NCBI GenBank assembly: GCA_017434455.1
Contig: JAFRFG010000020.1
Location: forward strand, 62,001-126,000
DNA from: Thermoguttaceae bacterium
GTDB lineage: Bacteria; Planctomycetota; Planctomycetia; Pirellulales; Thermoguttaceae
DNA: 64,000 bases
Reading direction: 5' to 3'
Part shown: positions 40,962 through 50,385 of the stretch, one piece after another
How positions within the stretch are numbered: position 1 is the stretch's first letter
Layout: every line of letters begins with the position of its first letter
Notes under the pieces: model-generated
Databases searched by the model: none
What the model saw: only the letters and a program-made list of their open reading frames with translations
Told to the model about the DNA's origin: nothing
Position numbers and translations under genes: made by a program

Positions 40962-41744
40962 TCAGCTTGCGCGGCACTCCTCGGCGGAAACGTCGCAGGA
41001 ATCGATGTCGACGAACAGCGCCGCGTTGGGGTGCGTCCGCAAAATCGTCGCCGGACAGGTCTCGTCGACCGGACCGGTGAGGGTCTGACGGACGGCCGCG
41101 CGCTTGGTCGCCCCCGGGACGGCGCAAACAAGCGCCGCGCCGCTGAATAAAGTCGGGACGGTCAGGGTGATCGCCTGGCGCGGAACATCGTCCAGGGTCG
41201 GGAAACATCCGTCGTGGACCTGCTGCGTGCGGCAGATATCATCCAGATCGACGATCTTCACCGACTCGGGATCGTCGAATCGGGCGACCGCCGGATCGTT
41301 GAAGGCGATGTGGCCGTTTTCACCGATCCCCATACAGACCACATCGATCGGACCGTCGGCGATAATTTTTTTGTAGCGCGCCACAGCGGCGTCCCGATCG
41401 AGCGGGAGGGTCGGATCGTCGAGGAGGAAGACCTCTTTAAAGGGAAGGTAACGGAAGATATGCTCGTTGAGATAGCTGGCGAAACGCGCCGGCGACCCGG
41501 CCGGCAGGCCAATGTACTCGTCCATGTGCAGCGCGGTCACCTTCGTCCAGTCGATACCGGATTCGCGGCGGAGGGTTTCGAGTGTTTCGTTCTGCGAGGG
41601 GGCCGCGGCAAAGATAACGCGCGCCTCGCCGCGGCGGGCGATCGTCTGACGAATCGCCTCGGCGGCGGCCCGGCCGGCGGCTTTTCCAAGCTCCTCCCGA
41701 GTGGGGAAGACGTTCACCGCCAAGCGGTCAATGACAAAATACAT
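40962..41744 (-). CDS. nagB: glucosamine-6-phosphate deaminase family protein
   Basis: Converts glucosamine-6-phosphate to fructose-6-phosphate and ammonia, the entry of amino sugars into glycolysis. 260 residues with the family landmarks MDEYIGLP (near 75-82), GIGENGHIAFNDP (catalytic His and acidic region) and TLTVPTLFSGAALVCAVPG. The position of E. coli Asp141 is Asn (as in some Firmicutes NagB) and Glu148 is Asp, so it is a NagB-like variant and activity on another amino-sugar phosphate is possible. Two bases separate it from the symporter gene. It is the only clearly cytosolic sugar-phosphate enzyme in this cluster and hints that imported sugars include amino sugars. Confidence 0.85.
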   Translation of the reverse strand: MYFVIDRLAVNVFPTREELGKAAGRAAAEAIRQTIARRGEARVIFAAAPSQNETLETLRRESGIDWTKVTALHMDEYIGLPAGSPARFASYLNEHIFRYLPFKEVFLLDDPTLPLDRDAAVARYKKIIADGPIDVVCMGIGENGHIAFNDPAVARFDDPESVKIVDLDDICRTQQVHDGCFPTLDDVPRQAITLTVPTLFSGAALVCAVPGATKRAAVRQTLTGPVDETCPATILRTHPNAALFVDIDSCDVSAEECRAS

Positions 41745-41746
41745 GG

Positions 41747-43354
41747 CTAATTTTCCTCAATATACTCGGGGGAAAGGGGCTCATCGGTGGAGATCGCCTC
41801 GAGGAGACTATTGACCCGATCGGGGACTTTTTGACCGAAGATCGCCGACAGCAGACCGACACTGGCGTAGACGACAAACGAGACGATGGTCGGAATAAGA
41901 ATCGCCATTCCGGTCGTCGACAGACATTGGGATAACTCAACCGCCTTGGCAGTAGGAAACCAAGAGGGGAACCCTTGGAACGTTTCCGGCGTGACCTGGG
42001 GGAGGAACTTCATGACGATGAATATGCCAATCCCCGCGACGAGAGACGAAAGGGTCGCCCCGACACCGCAGTGTCTAAACCAGGGCATCAGGCCGAGGAT
42101 CATCGCGATCGAGACCGGACCGAGCAGCGCGCTGAACCATGCGAAAACAATCCCAATGATTCCACCGAAATTCTGGTTCGCCAAAGCGACGACGGTCGTC
42201 AGAAGCATAAAGACCAAAGTCACCATGCGGGCGATGAGAAGCTGCTGTTTTGGGCGGGCGAACTTTACCGAAGGAAAGATCTTGGGGAAGACATCGCGGA
42301 ACAAAACCGAGGTGATCGCCGTGGCGTCGGCGGTGGTCATCGTCAGGGTGTGTGACACCAGCGCGGCGAGCATCAATCCGGTCAGCCCCGGCGGGAGAAA
42401 TTTTATGACCATCAGAGAGTAGCTCTGTTCGAGTTGGTCCTCCGGAAGGCCGGGAAGCAGCAGCGGACAGGCCCACATCGGAAAAAAGAGAACCAAGGGC
42501 CAGACCAGGTAGAGCGCCGCGGACAGAAGAGCCGCTTTTCTCGCGTCGGACCCCTGCGGAGCGGCGATAAAGCGCTGGGCCAAGTTCCAGGTTCCCCCGT
42601 TGTAACCGAGGAGGTTGATCAGGAACAGGCCGATAATACAGGACCAGGTGCCGTACTCTCCCGCCATCGGGGCGAGGTGCCCTTCAAGAGCCGGCTGATC
42701 CCATATCGTCCAGATGGCACTGACCCCGCCGAGCCGGGCCAAGACCACCACCAGCATCGAGATTCCCGAGACAAACTGGACGATGAACATCGCGAAGTCG
42801 GTCAGGGTTCCGGCCCAAAGCCCGCCAATGGTGCTGTAGAACAGTCCCAGACCGACAGACAGAAAGACGGCGTTGGTGAACGATATCTTCGGCGCGAAGG
42901 TCGTGATCACCAAGGCGACCGCCACCCATTTGGCGCCGACATCGAGGATCTTCAAAAGAACCCCCCACCAGGCGAGAATCTGCTGCGTGGGAACGTTGTA
43001 GCGGGTCGACAGATACTCCAGCGGGGACTCGATGTTGTATCGGGTACGCAGGCGTGACCAGCGCGAGACGATACAGAAGATACCGACGAAACAGGCCAGC
43101 GAAATGGGAACCGCCCACCAGATATAAACGGTAAACCCGGTGGTGTAGGCAATCGCCGCGTAGGCGGTGAACGCCACGGCGCTGTAACCGGAGACGTGGT
43201 GCGAAACCCCTAAGAGCCACCAGGGCATCTTTCCGCCGCCGGTGAAATAATCTTTCGTGTTTTTGATCAATACGGAGGTGAACAGGCCGATCCCGATCAT
43301 CACGACAAAGAACAGCGCCATCACTCCCCAGTCGAGTTTGGTCATTTCGTACAT
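41747..43354 (-). CDS. sodium:solute symporter (SSS family)
   Basis: Inner-membrane Na+-driven uptake of a small solute, probably a sugar. 535 residues and about 13-14 hydrophobic segments; family signature region near TGGGKMPWWLLGVSHHVSGYSAVAFTAYA and GLTGLMLAALVSHTLTMTTADATAITSVLFRDVF. The start is the ATG at 43354 or the one at 43345; the second gives an ATGA overlap with the stop of the ceramidase-like gene upstream, so the two are coupled. In the cluster it would import what the exported enzymes release. Confidence 0.9.
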   Translation of the reverse strand: MYEMTKLDWGVMALFFVVMIGIGLFTSVLIKNTKDYFTGGGKMPWWLLGVSHHVSGYSAVAFTAYAAIAYTTGFTVYIWWAVPISLACFVGIFCIVSRWSRLRTRYNIESPLEYLSTRYNVPTQQILAWWGVLLKILDVGAKWVAVALVITTFAPKISFTNAVFLSVGLGLFYSTIGGLWAGTLTDFAMFIVQFVSGISMLVVVLARLGGVSAIWTIWDQPALEGHLAPMAGEYGTWSCIIGLFLINLLGYNGGTWNLAQRFIAAPQGSDARKAALLSAALYLVWPLVLFFPMWACPLLLPGLPEDQLEQSYSLMVIKFLPPGLTGLMLAALVSHTLTMTTADATAITSVLFRDVFPKIFPSVKFARPKQQLLIARMVTLVFMLLTTVVALANQNFGGIIGIVFAWFSALLGPVSIAMILGLMPWFRHCGVGATLSSLVAGIGIFIVMKFLPQVTPETFQGFPSWFPTAKAVELSQCLSTTGMAILIPTIVSFVVYASVGLLSAIFGQKVPDRVNSLLEAISTDEPLSPEYIEEN

Positions 43355-44784
43355 AGGTCTTCGGGTCTTTCCTTATAGTGTATCGATGGTAAGCTTTGAG
43401 CGTATGGTTGAAACTGCTTTCCGCCGACTTGCCGAAGCAGCGGAACTAAATCATCCGCGAGTTTCTCGAGGGCTCCGGGCCGGATCGGAAATCGGAGGGT
43501 CCAGATGAAAGCGTCTGTCTCATATCCCCCCTGATCGAAGGAGGCGCGATCGGGGAGATAGGTATAGGAACCGTTGGTGAAACCGACCACGTAGACCGGA
43601 AAAGGGACTTTCTCGGCAAGAAGAAAGTTCATATGCGAAAAGGTCTCAAACGGCGTCGTCACGAAGACACCCTTCCCCAGGGCGATCGCCTGGACGAACG
43701 CCTCGGCGAAGTGATCGGTATCGTCGCGCAGCGCTTTTAGACACTTTTCTTCCCAACGGTCGAAAACCGCCTCGATCAAATCGGGCCGATCGCTGTACGA
43801 TTGGCGGAACCGCTCGGCCGTGGCCCGGACATCCTCGGCGCTTAAGCGCCGGTATTCCACGGGGATGACCTGTGAGGCGATATCAAAATGGATACGCTCT
43901 TCGGGAGCGCCGTTTTTAAGCGCGTCGGCGACCGAATCGACCAGCGCGCGCCCCCACGAGAGCATCACCTCGGGCGGGGCTTTTCTGGCGGGAGAATTGA
44001 TATTCCCCGCCGCTCCCTGAAGGACGAAAGGTTCGGTCCGGTCGCCAAAGGTTTGGCGAATCGCCTCGGCCGCCGCTCCGGGCCATTCCGCGCCGAGGAG
44101 CTGGTCGCTCCAGGAAGTCGGATGCATCGCGTAGAGGAGCAGAACCGCTTTGAACGAGCCGTCGGGACGTTTGAAACCGACCGCCGGAACGCGGGTATCG
44201 GCCACCGCCCTGGAAGGGTCGGCCGACGGCGCCGCGCCATCGCCGGCCACCGGCGCGTTGCGGCGGTCGTGCGCCAGATCACACCTTCCCTCGGCGATGG
44301 TCATCGTGCACGGCTCGGCGCTTTGGACGGCGCGAAGCGCCGCCTGTTTAAGACGCGGAACAAAGAGGTGATCGAAATAATCGTCATCTTTTTTGCCGCA
44401 GTCGTTCGCCGAAAGGGGACTGCTGTGCGTATGCGTCGCGGAAATAACGATGCAATCGGCCGGCACGCCGGTGGCCTCGGAAAGGACCCGTTCCAAAAAC
44501 GGGATATCCTCCGGTTCGATACCGACTAAATCCGAGACGGTCCAAAGCAGCTGTTTGCCGCCGTGGGCAAGGTACAAAGCGCGGGTGAACAAGGGGGAAC
44601 GAACCCCCTCGTGCGGTCGGCTGCGAGAGGCGAATCCCCCCATCATCACCGGATGATCGGGGAGAATTTCCTCCCCGGCGGCGCCGACCAGCAGCGTCTC
44701 GGCGGCACGGGCGCACCGGACCGGAACCAGCCAGGCCGCCGCCAGGGCCGCGATCACGCCGATGATAACCGTCGCTTGTTTCAC
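43342..44784 (-). CDS. neutral-ceramidase-like exported hydrolase, copy 1
   Basis: Neutral/alkaline non-lysosomal ceramidase family (zinc amidase) by its N-terminal domain. The GTG at 44784 is preferred: AAGGAG lies 6 bases before it and it opens a good signal peptide; 480 residues. Zinc- and catalysis-type motifs are ISATHTHSSP (His ligands), YAMHPTSWSDQLLGAEWPG (second His), LQGAAGNINSP (the Ser-containing loop) and DQGGYE near the C-terminus. It is the most divergent of four tandem copies. Family members of bacteria differ widely from true ceramidases and the substrate here is unknown. Confidence 0.8.
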   Translation of the reverse strand: MKQATVIIGVIAALAAAWLVPVRCARAAETLLVGAAGEEILPDHPVMMGGFASRSRPHEGVRSPLFTRALYLAHGGKQLLWTVSDLVGIEPEDIPFLERVLSEATGVPADCIVISATHTHSSPLSANDCGKKDDDYFDHLFVPRLKQAALRAVQSAEPCTMTIAEGRCDLAHDRRNAPVAGDGAAPSADPSRAVADTRVPAVGFKRPDGSFKAVLLLYAMHPTSWSDQLLGAEWPGAAAEAIRQTFGDRTEPFVLQGAAGNINSPARKAPPEVMLSWGRALVDSVADALKNGAPEERIHFDIASQVIPVEYRRLSAEDVRATAERFRQSYSDRPDLIEAVFDRWEEKCLKALRDDTDHFAEAFVQAIALGKGVFVTTPFETFSHMNFLLAEKVPFPVYVVGFTNGSYTYLPDRASFDQGGYETDAFIWTLRFPIRPGALEKLADDLVPLLRQVGGKQFQPYAQSLPSIHYKERPEDLCTK

Positions 44785-44826
44785 CAAACGCTCCTTGCTA
44801 AAAAACGGCACTTGTCACACGAAAGA

Positions 44827-46182
44827 TCACTCTTCGGCCTTTTCCAGAAGCGGAACCAGGTCGTCGGCAAGCTTCTCCAGATCACCCGGTTTCATCGGGA
44901 AGGCGTCGTACCAGATATAGGACTTCGGCTCGTACCCCCCCTGCTGGAACGATCCAAGATCGGGGAGGTAATCGAAGACACCGTTGGTGTAGCCGATCAC
45001 GTGAACCGGGAACGAAACACGATCACACAAGAACCGATTCAAATGGCAGAAGGTCTCGAACGGCGTGGTCACAAAGACATGTTTCCCGAAGGCGACCGCC
45101 TGATAGAGCGCCTCGGCGTAATGCTCGGTATCGTTTTCGAGGGCGGCAAGCCGATCGGCCTCCCAGCGGTCGAAACGTTCGTTCCAATCGTCCCGTCCGG
45201 GGTATAATTGGCGAAATTCCTCGGCCCGGGCGCGGATGGTCTCGGCGTCGAACCGATCGAATTCAGCGAGAAGGACCGCGCTGGCAACGTTGAAGTGACT
45301 CTGCGGTTCGGCGCTTTTAAGCTGATCGGCGACCGATTCGACCAAGACGCGTCCCCAGCGGAGCATCTCCTCGGGAGGGGCCTTGCGGCAGGGAGAACTG
45401 AGGTTTCCCGCGGCGCCTTGAAGGACAAACGGTTCGGTCTGTTCACCAAACGTCTCGTTGATCGCCACGGCGGTCGTGCCGGGCCATTCGGCGCCAATGA
45501 GCTGATCGCCCCAGGAAGTCGGGTGCATCGCGTATTGAATCAGAACCGCCTTGAACGACCCATCGGCACGTTTGAACCCGACCGCCGGGACACGCTTGTC
45601 GGTCACGGCCTTCGAGACATCGGGGTTTCCCAGGTTCGCGCCTTCCCCCGGGGGCGGATCGTTGCGGCGGTCGTACGACAGGGCGGCCTCCCCCTGGACA
45701 ACAACCATCGTACACGGCTCGGCCGACTCGACGGCGCGAACCGCCGCTTTGACCAAACGTTCGATGTAGTATCCCTCAAAGTACCAGGGGTCTTTCACCG
45801 CGGCGATTGGGGCGGTGGCGGGACCTGAGTGGTTGTGCGTCGTGGAGATCACCACGCGATCGGCGGGGACACCGGTCGCCTCGGAAATCTTCCCGCGCAG
45901 CATCACGGTATCTTCCGGCTTCAGACCAATCAGATCCGAAACGGTCCAGAGAATCTGCTCCGAATCGTTCTTGACAAAGAGCGCCCGCGTGAAGATGGGG
46001 GAACGGATCCCTTCGTGCGGCGCTTTGCGCGCGGCATACCCCCCCATCAGCACGGGGCGATCGGGGGTGATATCTTCGTGCGCGGCGCCGACGGTCAGGG
46101 TTTCGGCGCCGAAGGCCGAAACCGACCAGGCCGCGGCGAGTGTCACCGCAAAAGCAACAACAAAAAATGTCATCTGTTTCAT
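44827..46182 (-). CDS. neutral-ceramidase-like exported hydrolase, copy 2
   Basis: 451 residues from the ATG at 46182; signal peptide ending AFGAE. Motifs: LTVGAAHEDITPDRPVLMGGYAAR (family start), ISTTHNHSGP (residues about 113-121), YAMHPTSWGDQLIGAEWPG, LQGAAGNLSSPCRKAPPEEM and QQGGYE. THNHSGP in place of THTHSGP is the one change in the ligand motif; the histidines are kept. 15 bases upstream of the longest possible frame of copy 1 and clearly part of the same unit. Confidence 0.8.
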   Translation of the reverse strand: MKQMTFFVVAFAVTLAAAWSVSAFGAETLTVGAAHEDITPDRPVLMGGYAARKAPHEGIRSPIFTRALFVKNDSEQILWTVSDLIGLKPEDTVMLRGKISEATGVPADRVVISTTHNHSGPATAPIAAVKDPWYFEGYYIERLVKAAVRAVESAEPCTMVVVQGEAALSYDRRNDPPPGEGANLGNPDVSKAVTDKRVPAVGFKRADGSFKAVLIQYAMHPTSWGDQLIGAEWPGTTAVAINETFGEQTEPFVLQGAAGNLSSPCRKAPPEEMLRWGRVLVESVADQLKSAEPQSHFNVASAVLLAEFDRFDAETIRARAEEFRQLYPGRDDWNERFDRWEADRLAALENDTEHYAEALYQAVAFGKHVFVTTPFETFCHLNRFLCDRVSFPVHVIGYTNGVFDYLPDLGSFQQGGYEPKSYIWYDAFPMKPGDLEKLADDLVPLLEKAEE

Positions 46183-46228
46183 CGAAATCAACTCTCTCTT
46201 GTAAATGCGGCTCGACCGGCGTGAAAGA

Positions 46229-47575
46229 TCACTCCTCGGCCTTTTCCAAAAGCGGAACCAGATCGTCGGCCAACTTCTCCAACCCGCCCGGCTTCAGCGG
46301 GAAGTGATCGTACCAGATGTAGGCCTCCGGCTCGTAGCCGCCCTGCTTAAACGATTCGATATCCGGGAAGTAATTGAAGGTGCCGTTCGTGTAGCCGATC
46401 ACGTGAACCGGGAACGAAACACGGTCGCACAAAAACCGATTTAAGTGGCAGAAGGTCTCGAACGGCGTCGTCACGAAGACATGTTTCCCGAAGGCGACCG
46501 CCTGATAAAACCCTTCGGCGTAATATTCGGTGTCGTTTTCGAGCGCCGCGAGCCGCTCGGCTTCCCATTGGGTGAAAAACTCTACCAGTTTGGGGTCACC
46601 AGAAAACATTTTGCGGTATTCATCGGCCTTGGCGTGGATCGCCTCGGGATCGAGTCGGACATACTCCGAGTCAATCACGGCGCTGGCCGCGTTGAAATGG
46701 TCTTCCGGCTGGCCGGTTTTGAGCTGATCGGCCACCGCTTCGGTCAGGACACGGCCCCAGCGGAGCATCTCTTCGGGAGCGGCCCTTCGGCAGGGGGACC
46801 CAAGGTTCCCCGCGGCGCCTTGGAGGACAAACGGTTCGGTCCGCTCCCCGAAGGTCTCGGTAATCGCTGTGGCGGTCGCTCCGGGCCACTCCGAGCCGAT
46901 GAGCTGGTCGCCCCAGGAGGTCGGGTGCATCGCGTACTGGATCAAAACCGCCTTAAACGACCCGTCGGCGCGGCGAAACCCCACCGCCGGAACGCGCTTG
47001 TCGATCTCGGCTTTCGAGACATCGGCGTTCCCCAGCGGGGTATCTCCCGGGGGCGGGTCATTGCGCCGGTCGTACGCCAGGGCGGCTTCCCCCTGGACGA
47101 CAACCATCGTACACGGCTCGGCCGACTCGACGGCGCGAACCGCCGCTTTGATCAAACGCTCGGTGAAGTACCCGTCGAGATACCAGGGGTCCGTCTTTAA
47201 GACGAGCGTCGCCGGCCCGGAGTGGGTGTGCGTCGTCGAGATCACGACCCGGTCGGCGGGGACACCGGTCGCCTCGGATATCTTCTTGGCCAAATGGAGG
47301 GCGTCCTCCGGTTCCAGACCGATCAAGTCCGAGACGGTCCAGAGAATCTGCTGCGAATCATTCTTCACAAAGAGCGCCCGAGTAAAGATGGGAGTACGAA
47401 CCCCCTCATGCGGCGCGGTTCGCACGGCGTACCCCCCCATCAGCACGGGACGGTCGGGAGTGATATCTTCGTGCGCGGCGCCGACGGTCAGCGTTTCGGC
47501 GGCAATGGCCGCAACCGACCAGGCCGCGGCGAGTGTCACCGCCAAAGCGGCGGCAAAAAAGGTTATTCTTTTCAT
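46229..47575 (-). CDS. neutral-ceramidase-like exported hydrolase, copy 3
   Basis: 448 residues, signal peptide ending AIAAE. THTHSGP, YAMHPTSWGDQLIGSEWPG, LQGAAGNLGSPCRRAAPEEM and KQGGYE are present. Closest to copy 4, with which it shares GSEWPGATATAI and CRRAAPEEMLRWGRVLTEAVADQLKTG. In this copy the loop Ser motif reads NLGSP rather than NLSSP. 37 bases lie between it and copy 2. Confidence 0.8.
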   Translation of the reverse strand: MKRITFFAAALAVTLAAAWSVAAIAAETLTVGAAHEDITPDRPVLMGGYAVRTAPHEGVRTPIFTRALFVKNDSQQILWTVSDLIGLEPEDALHLAKKISEATGVPADRVVISTTHTHSGPATLVLKTDPWYLDGYFTERLIKAAVRAVESAEPCTMVVVQGEAALAYDRRNDPPPGDTPLGNADVSKAEIDKRVPAVGFRRADGSFKAVLIQYAMHPTSWGDQLIGSEWPGATATAITETFGERTEPFVLQGAAGNLGSPCRRAAPEEMLRWGRVLTEAVADQLKTGQPEDHFNAASAVIDSEYVRLDPEAIHAKADEYRKMFSGDPKLVEFFTQWEAERLAALENDTEYYAEGFYQAVAFGKHVFVTTPFETFCHLNRFLCDRVSFPVHVIGYTNGTFNYFPDIESFKQGGYEPEAYIWYDHFPLKPGGLEKLADDLVPLLEKAEE

Positions 47576-47620
47576 CTCATACGTCTCTTTACATTAAAAC
47601 GGCACCACCGGCGTGAAGGG

Positions 47621-48961
47621 TCACTCCTCTGCCTTTTCCAGAAGCGGAACCAGGTCGTCGGCGAGCTTCTCCAGCCCGCCCGGCTTCATCGGAAAGGCAT
47701 CGAACCAGACATAGGACTCCGGCTCGTAGCCGCCCTGCTTATACGATTCGATATCCGGGAAGTAATTGAAGGTGCCGTTGGTGTAGCCGACCACGTGAAC
47801 CGGGAACGAAACTCGGTCGCACAGGAACCGATTTAAGTGGCAGAAGGCCTCGAACGGCGTAGTCACAAAGACATGCTTTCCGAAGGCGACCGCCTGATAA
47901 AGCCCTTCGGCGCAGTGCTCGGTATCGTTTTCAAGCGCCGCGAGCCGGGCGGCTTCCCACTGGCCGAAAAACTCCAACAAATCGGGACGATTTTGAAATG
48001 TTTTACGAAATCCCTCGGCTTTAGCGTGAATGGTCTGGGCGTCGAATCGGTTAAACTGCGAAGTAATCACGGCACTGGCCACGTTGAAGTGGTCTTCCGG
48101 CCGGCCGGTTTTGAGCTGATCGGCCACTGCTTCGGTCAGGACACGGCCCCAGCGGAGCATCTCCTCGGGAGCGGCCCTTCGGCAGGGGGAGCTAAGGTTC
48201 CCCGCGGCGCCTTGGAGGACAAACGGTTCGGTCCGCTCCCCAAAGATCTCGCTGATCGCCGTGGCGGTCGCTCCGGGCCACTCCGAGCCGATAAGCTGAT
48301 CGCCCCAGGATGTCGCGTGCATCGCGTAATGGATTAAAACCGCCTTAAACGACCCGTCGGCGCGGCGAAACCCTACCGCCGGGACACGTTTATCGGTCTC
48401 GGCCTTGGTGACATCGGGGTTGGACAGGTTCGGCCCCTCCCCCGGGGGCGGATCGTTGCGGCGGTCGTACGACAAGGCGGCCTCCCCCTGCGCGACGACC
48501 ATCGTGCACGGCTCGGCCGACTCGACGGCGCGAACCGCCGCTTTTATCAGGCGTTCGGTGAAATACCCATCGAGATACCAAGGGTCTTTCATCGGGGCCA
48601 TCATTCCGGGGGCGGAGTGCGTGTGCGTCGTCGAAATCACAACCCGGTCGACGGGGACGCCGGTCGCCTCGGAGATCTTCTTGGCCAGCTCGGCGGAGTC
48701 AGCCGGCTTGAGACTGACTAAGTCGGAAACGGTCCAAAGAATCTGTTCCGAATCGCTTTTGATGAAGAGCGCCCGGGTAAAGATGGGGGTACGAACCCCC
48801 TCATGAGGCGCGGTTCGCGCGGCGTATCCCCCCAGAAAGACGGGACGATCGGGGGTGATATCCTCGTGCGCGGCGCCGACGCTCAGCGTTTCGGCGGCTG
48901 TCAGAGGGAGCGTCACCGCGAGGGCGGCAAATATCGAGAGGAACAATCCAAGACGGCTCAT
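47621..48961 (-). CDS. neutral-ceramidase-like exported hydrolase, copy 4
   Basis: 446 residues, short signal peptide (LFLSIFAALAVTLPLTAAE). THTHSAP replaces THTHSGP; YAMHATSWGDQLIGSEWPG replaces MHPTSW; the remaining motifs NLSSPCRRAAPEEM and KQGGYE match the others. First of the four by transcription. 43 bases separate it from the DegT-type gene upstream. Confidence 0.8.
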   Translation of the reverse strand: MSRLGLFLSIFAALAVTLPLTAAETLSVGAAHEDITPDRPVFLGGYAARTAPHEGVRTPIFTRALFIKSDSEQILWTVSDLVSLKPADSAELAKKISEATGVPVDRVVISTTHTHSAPGMMAPMKDPWYLDGYFTERLIKAAVRAVESAEPCTMVVAQGEAALSYDRRNDPPPGEGPNLSNPDVTKAETDKRVPAVGFRRADGSFKAVLIHYAMHATSWGDQLIGSEWPGATATAISEIFGERTEPFVLQGAAGNLSSPCRRAAPEEMLRWGRVLTEAVADQLKTGRPEDHFNVASAVITSQFNRFDAQTIHAKAEGFRKTFQNRPDLLEFFGQWEAARLAALENDTEHCAEGLYQAVAFGKHVFVTTPFEAFCHLNRFLCDRVSFPVHVVGYTNGTFNYFPDIESYKQGGYEPESYVWFDAFPMKPGGLEKLADDLVPLLEKAEE

Positions 48962-49004
48962 CGTTTTGGCTCTCCTTAAAGAAAGCGGCGCGTTTATCTG
49001 ATTA

Positions 49005-50297
49005 CTAATTTTTCAGGGCGTCGGCGACCTTTTTGATCGCCTGGAAGTAGGTCTCGATCGCCTCGGGATCGTCGTGCTTGAACCACGGAACCTGGATCAC
49101 CGTGTCGCTGATCGATTCGGTCACCGGGCAGGCCCCCTTCCCTTGACGGACATCGCGCTGACCGAAAGCCAGCGCCGTCGGTTTCCCCTGATGGATGAGA
49201 TCGGCAGTGTGGAACATCGGATGCAGGTGGAGCGGCTCGTTGACTCCGTTGACGCAGCGCATCCCCTCGGCGCGGACATAATCGCAGAAATCCTGAGCGC
49301 TGGTCCCTCCGAACTGGGCCGGGTCGTAATGACAGCAGGGGAGGTACCACCCGCCTTTGGTCGAACCGCTTCCGGCCTCGGGACGATGGGCGCGAAGACC
49401 GGGAATCGTCTCCAGCTTATCCATAAAGCGGTTCATCGCCTGGTCGATTTCGGCCACACGCTCGGGATAATGCTTCAGCTGAACACGTCCCATCGCCGCG
49501 CAGGTCTGGTTCATACGGTGCTTGACACCTCCCAAGGCGATTCCGATATAGGGGAGCAGATCGGGGGAAGTGATCTGCCGATCGACCGGATTATACCGGC
49601 TCGGGGCACCGGTTCTCTCGTAGTGGGCGAACGCGATGGCGCGCTCGTACAAATAGCGGTCATCGGTCAGCAGCATTCCCGCCTCACCGATGGCAAACGC
49701 TTTGCCGGTCATCATGCTGAGCCCGGCGACATCGCCCAAGGTTCCGCAGAAACGCCCCTTGTAACGGGACCCGACCGCGTGGGAGACATCTTCGATAACC
49801 TTGACGTTGTGCTTTTTGGCGATCTCGTTGATCCGATCCATATCGGCCGGGTAGCCGCAGTAATGGACGACGATAATCGCCTTGGTTTTCGGACCGATCC
49901 GATGCTCCAGATCGTCCGGATCGAGGCACAGCGACTCGCGCTCGACATCGGCGAACTGGACGGTCGCCCCAAACCACAGCGCCGAGGCGCAGCTGGCCCA
50001 GTAGGTGAGCGAAGGGCAGATCACCTCATCGCCGGCCCCGACCCCACAGGCGAACAGCGCGGCCGTCAGCGAGGCGGTTCCGTTGCAGCAGCCCAGGGCG
50101 TATTTCGACCCGATCCACGACGAGAATTCACTTTCGAATTGCTTAGTGATCCCCGTGCCGCTCATCGCCGCGGCCCGCAGAACATCGGCGACGGCATTGA
50201 TATCCTCATCGGTGACGATCGGCCAGTGGAAGAGCCACTCGTTTTCGTTCTCGATCGCTTTCGGGCCACCGAAATAGGCAAGATTCTCTTTTTTCAT
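49005..50297 (-). CDS. DegT/DnrJ/EryC1-type PLP-dependent aminotransferase
   Basis: Sugar aminotransferase family; 430 residues from the ATG at 50297 (AAAGGGAG upstream; the frame upstream of that codes for nothing recognisable). Visible: AMSGTGITKQFE, GCCNGTASLTAALFACGVGAGDEV, EDVSHAVGSRYKGRFCGTLGD, and the Schiff-base Lys in MMTGKAFAIGEAGML. Members add an amino group to keto-sugars for glycan building, or act as dehydratases; some are cofactor-binding sensors. In a cluster with dehydrogenases that make keto-sugars, transamination of such a product is possible. The protein has no signal peptide, so it is cytosolic. Confidence 0.85.
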   Translation of the reverse strand: MKKENLAYFGGPKAIENENEWLFHWPIVTDEDINAVADVLRAAAMSGTGITKQFESEFSSWIGSKYALGCCNGTASLTAALFACGVGAGDEVICPSLTYWASCASALWFGATVQFADVERESLCLDPDDLEHRIGPKTKAIIVVHYCGYPADMDRINEIAKKHNVKVIEDVSHAVGSRYKGRFCGTLGDVAGLSMMTGKAFAIGEAGMLLTDDRYLYERAIAFAHYERTGAPSRYNPVDRQITSPDLLPYIGIALGGVKHRMNQTCAAMGRVQLKHYPERVAEIDQAMNRFMDKLETIPGLRAHRPEAGSGSTKGGWYLPCCHYDPAQFGGTSAQDFCDYVRAEGMRCVNGVNEPLHLHPMFHTADLIHQGKPTALAFGQRDVRQGKGACPVTESISDTVIQVPWFKHDDPEAIETYFQAIKKVADALKN

Positions 50298-50385
50298 CTT
50301 TCGTTGAACTCCCTTTAATATCTGGAAAAACGCTTCGATGTCCTTCCTCAACTGTGTGATGATCCCGGATAGCGGACAGACCCGA

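Larger units (their letters stand above)
43342..48961 (-). repeat. tandem array of four ceramidase-like genes
   Basis: Four paralogues head to tail without intervening genes. Copies 3 and 4 are closest, copy 2 next, copy 1 most distant, consistent with stepwise duplication from the promoter-distal end. Confidence 0.88.
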
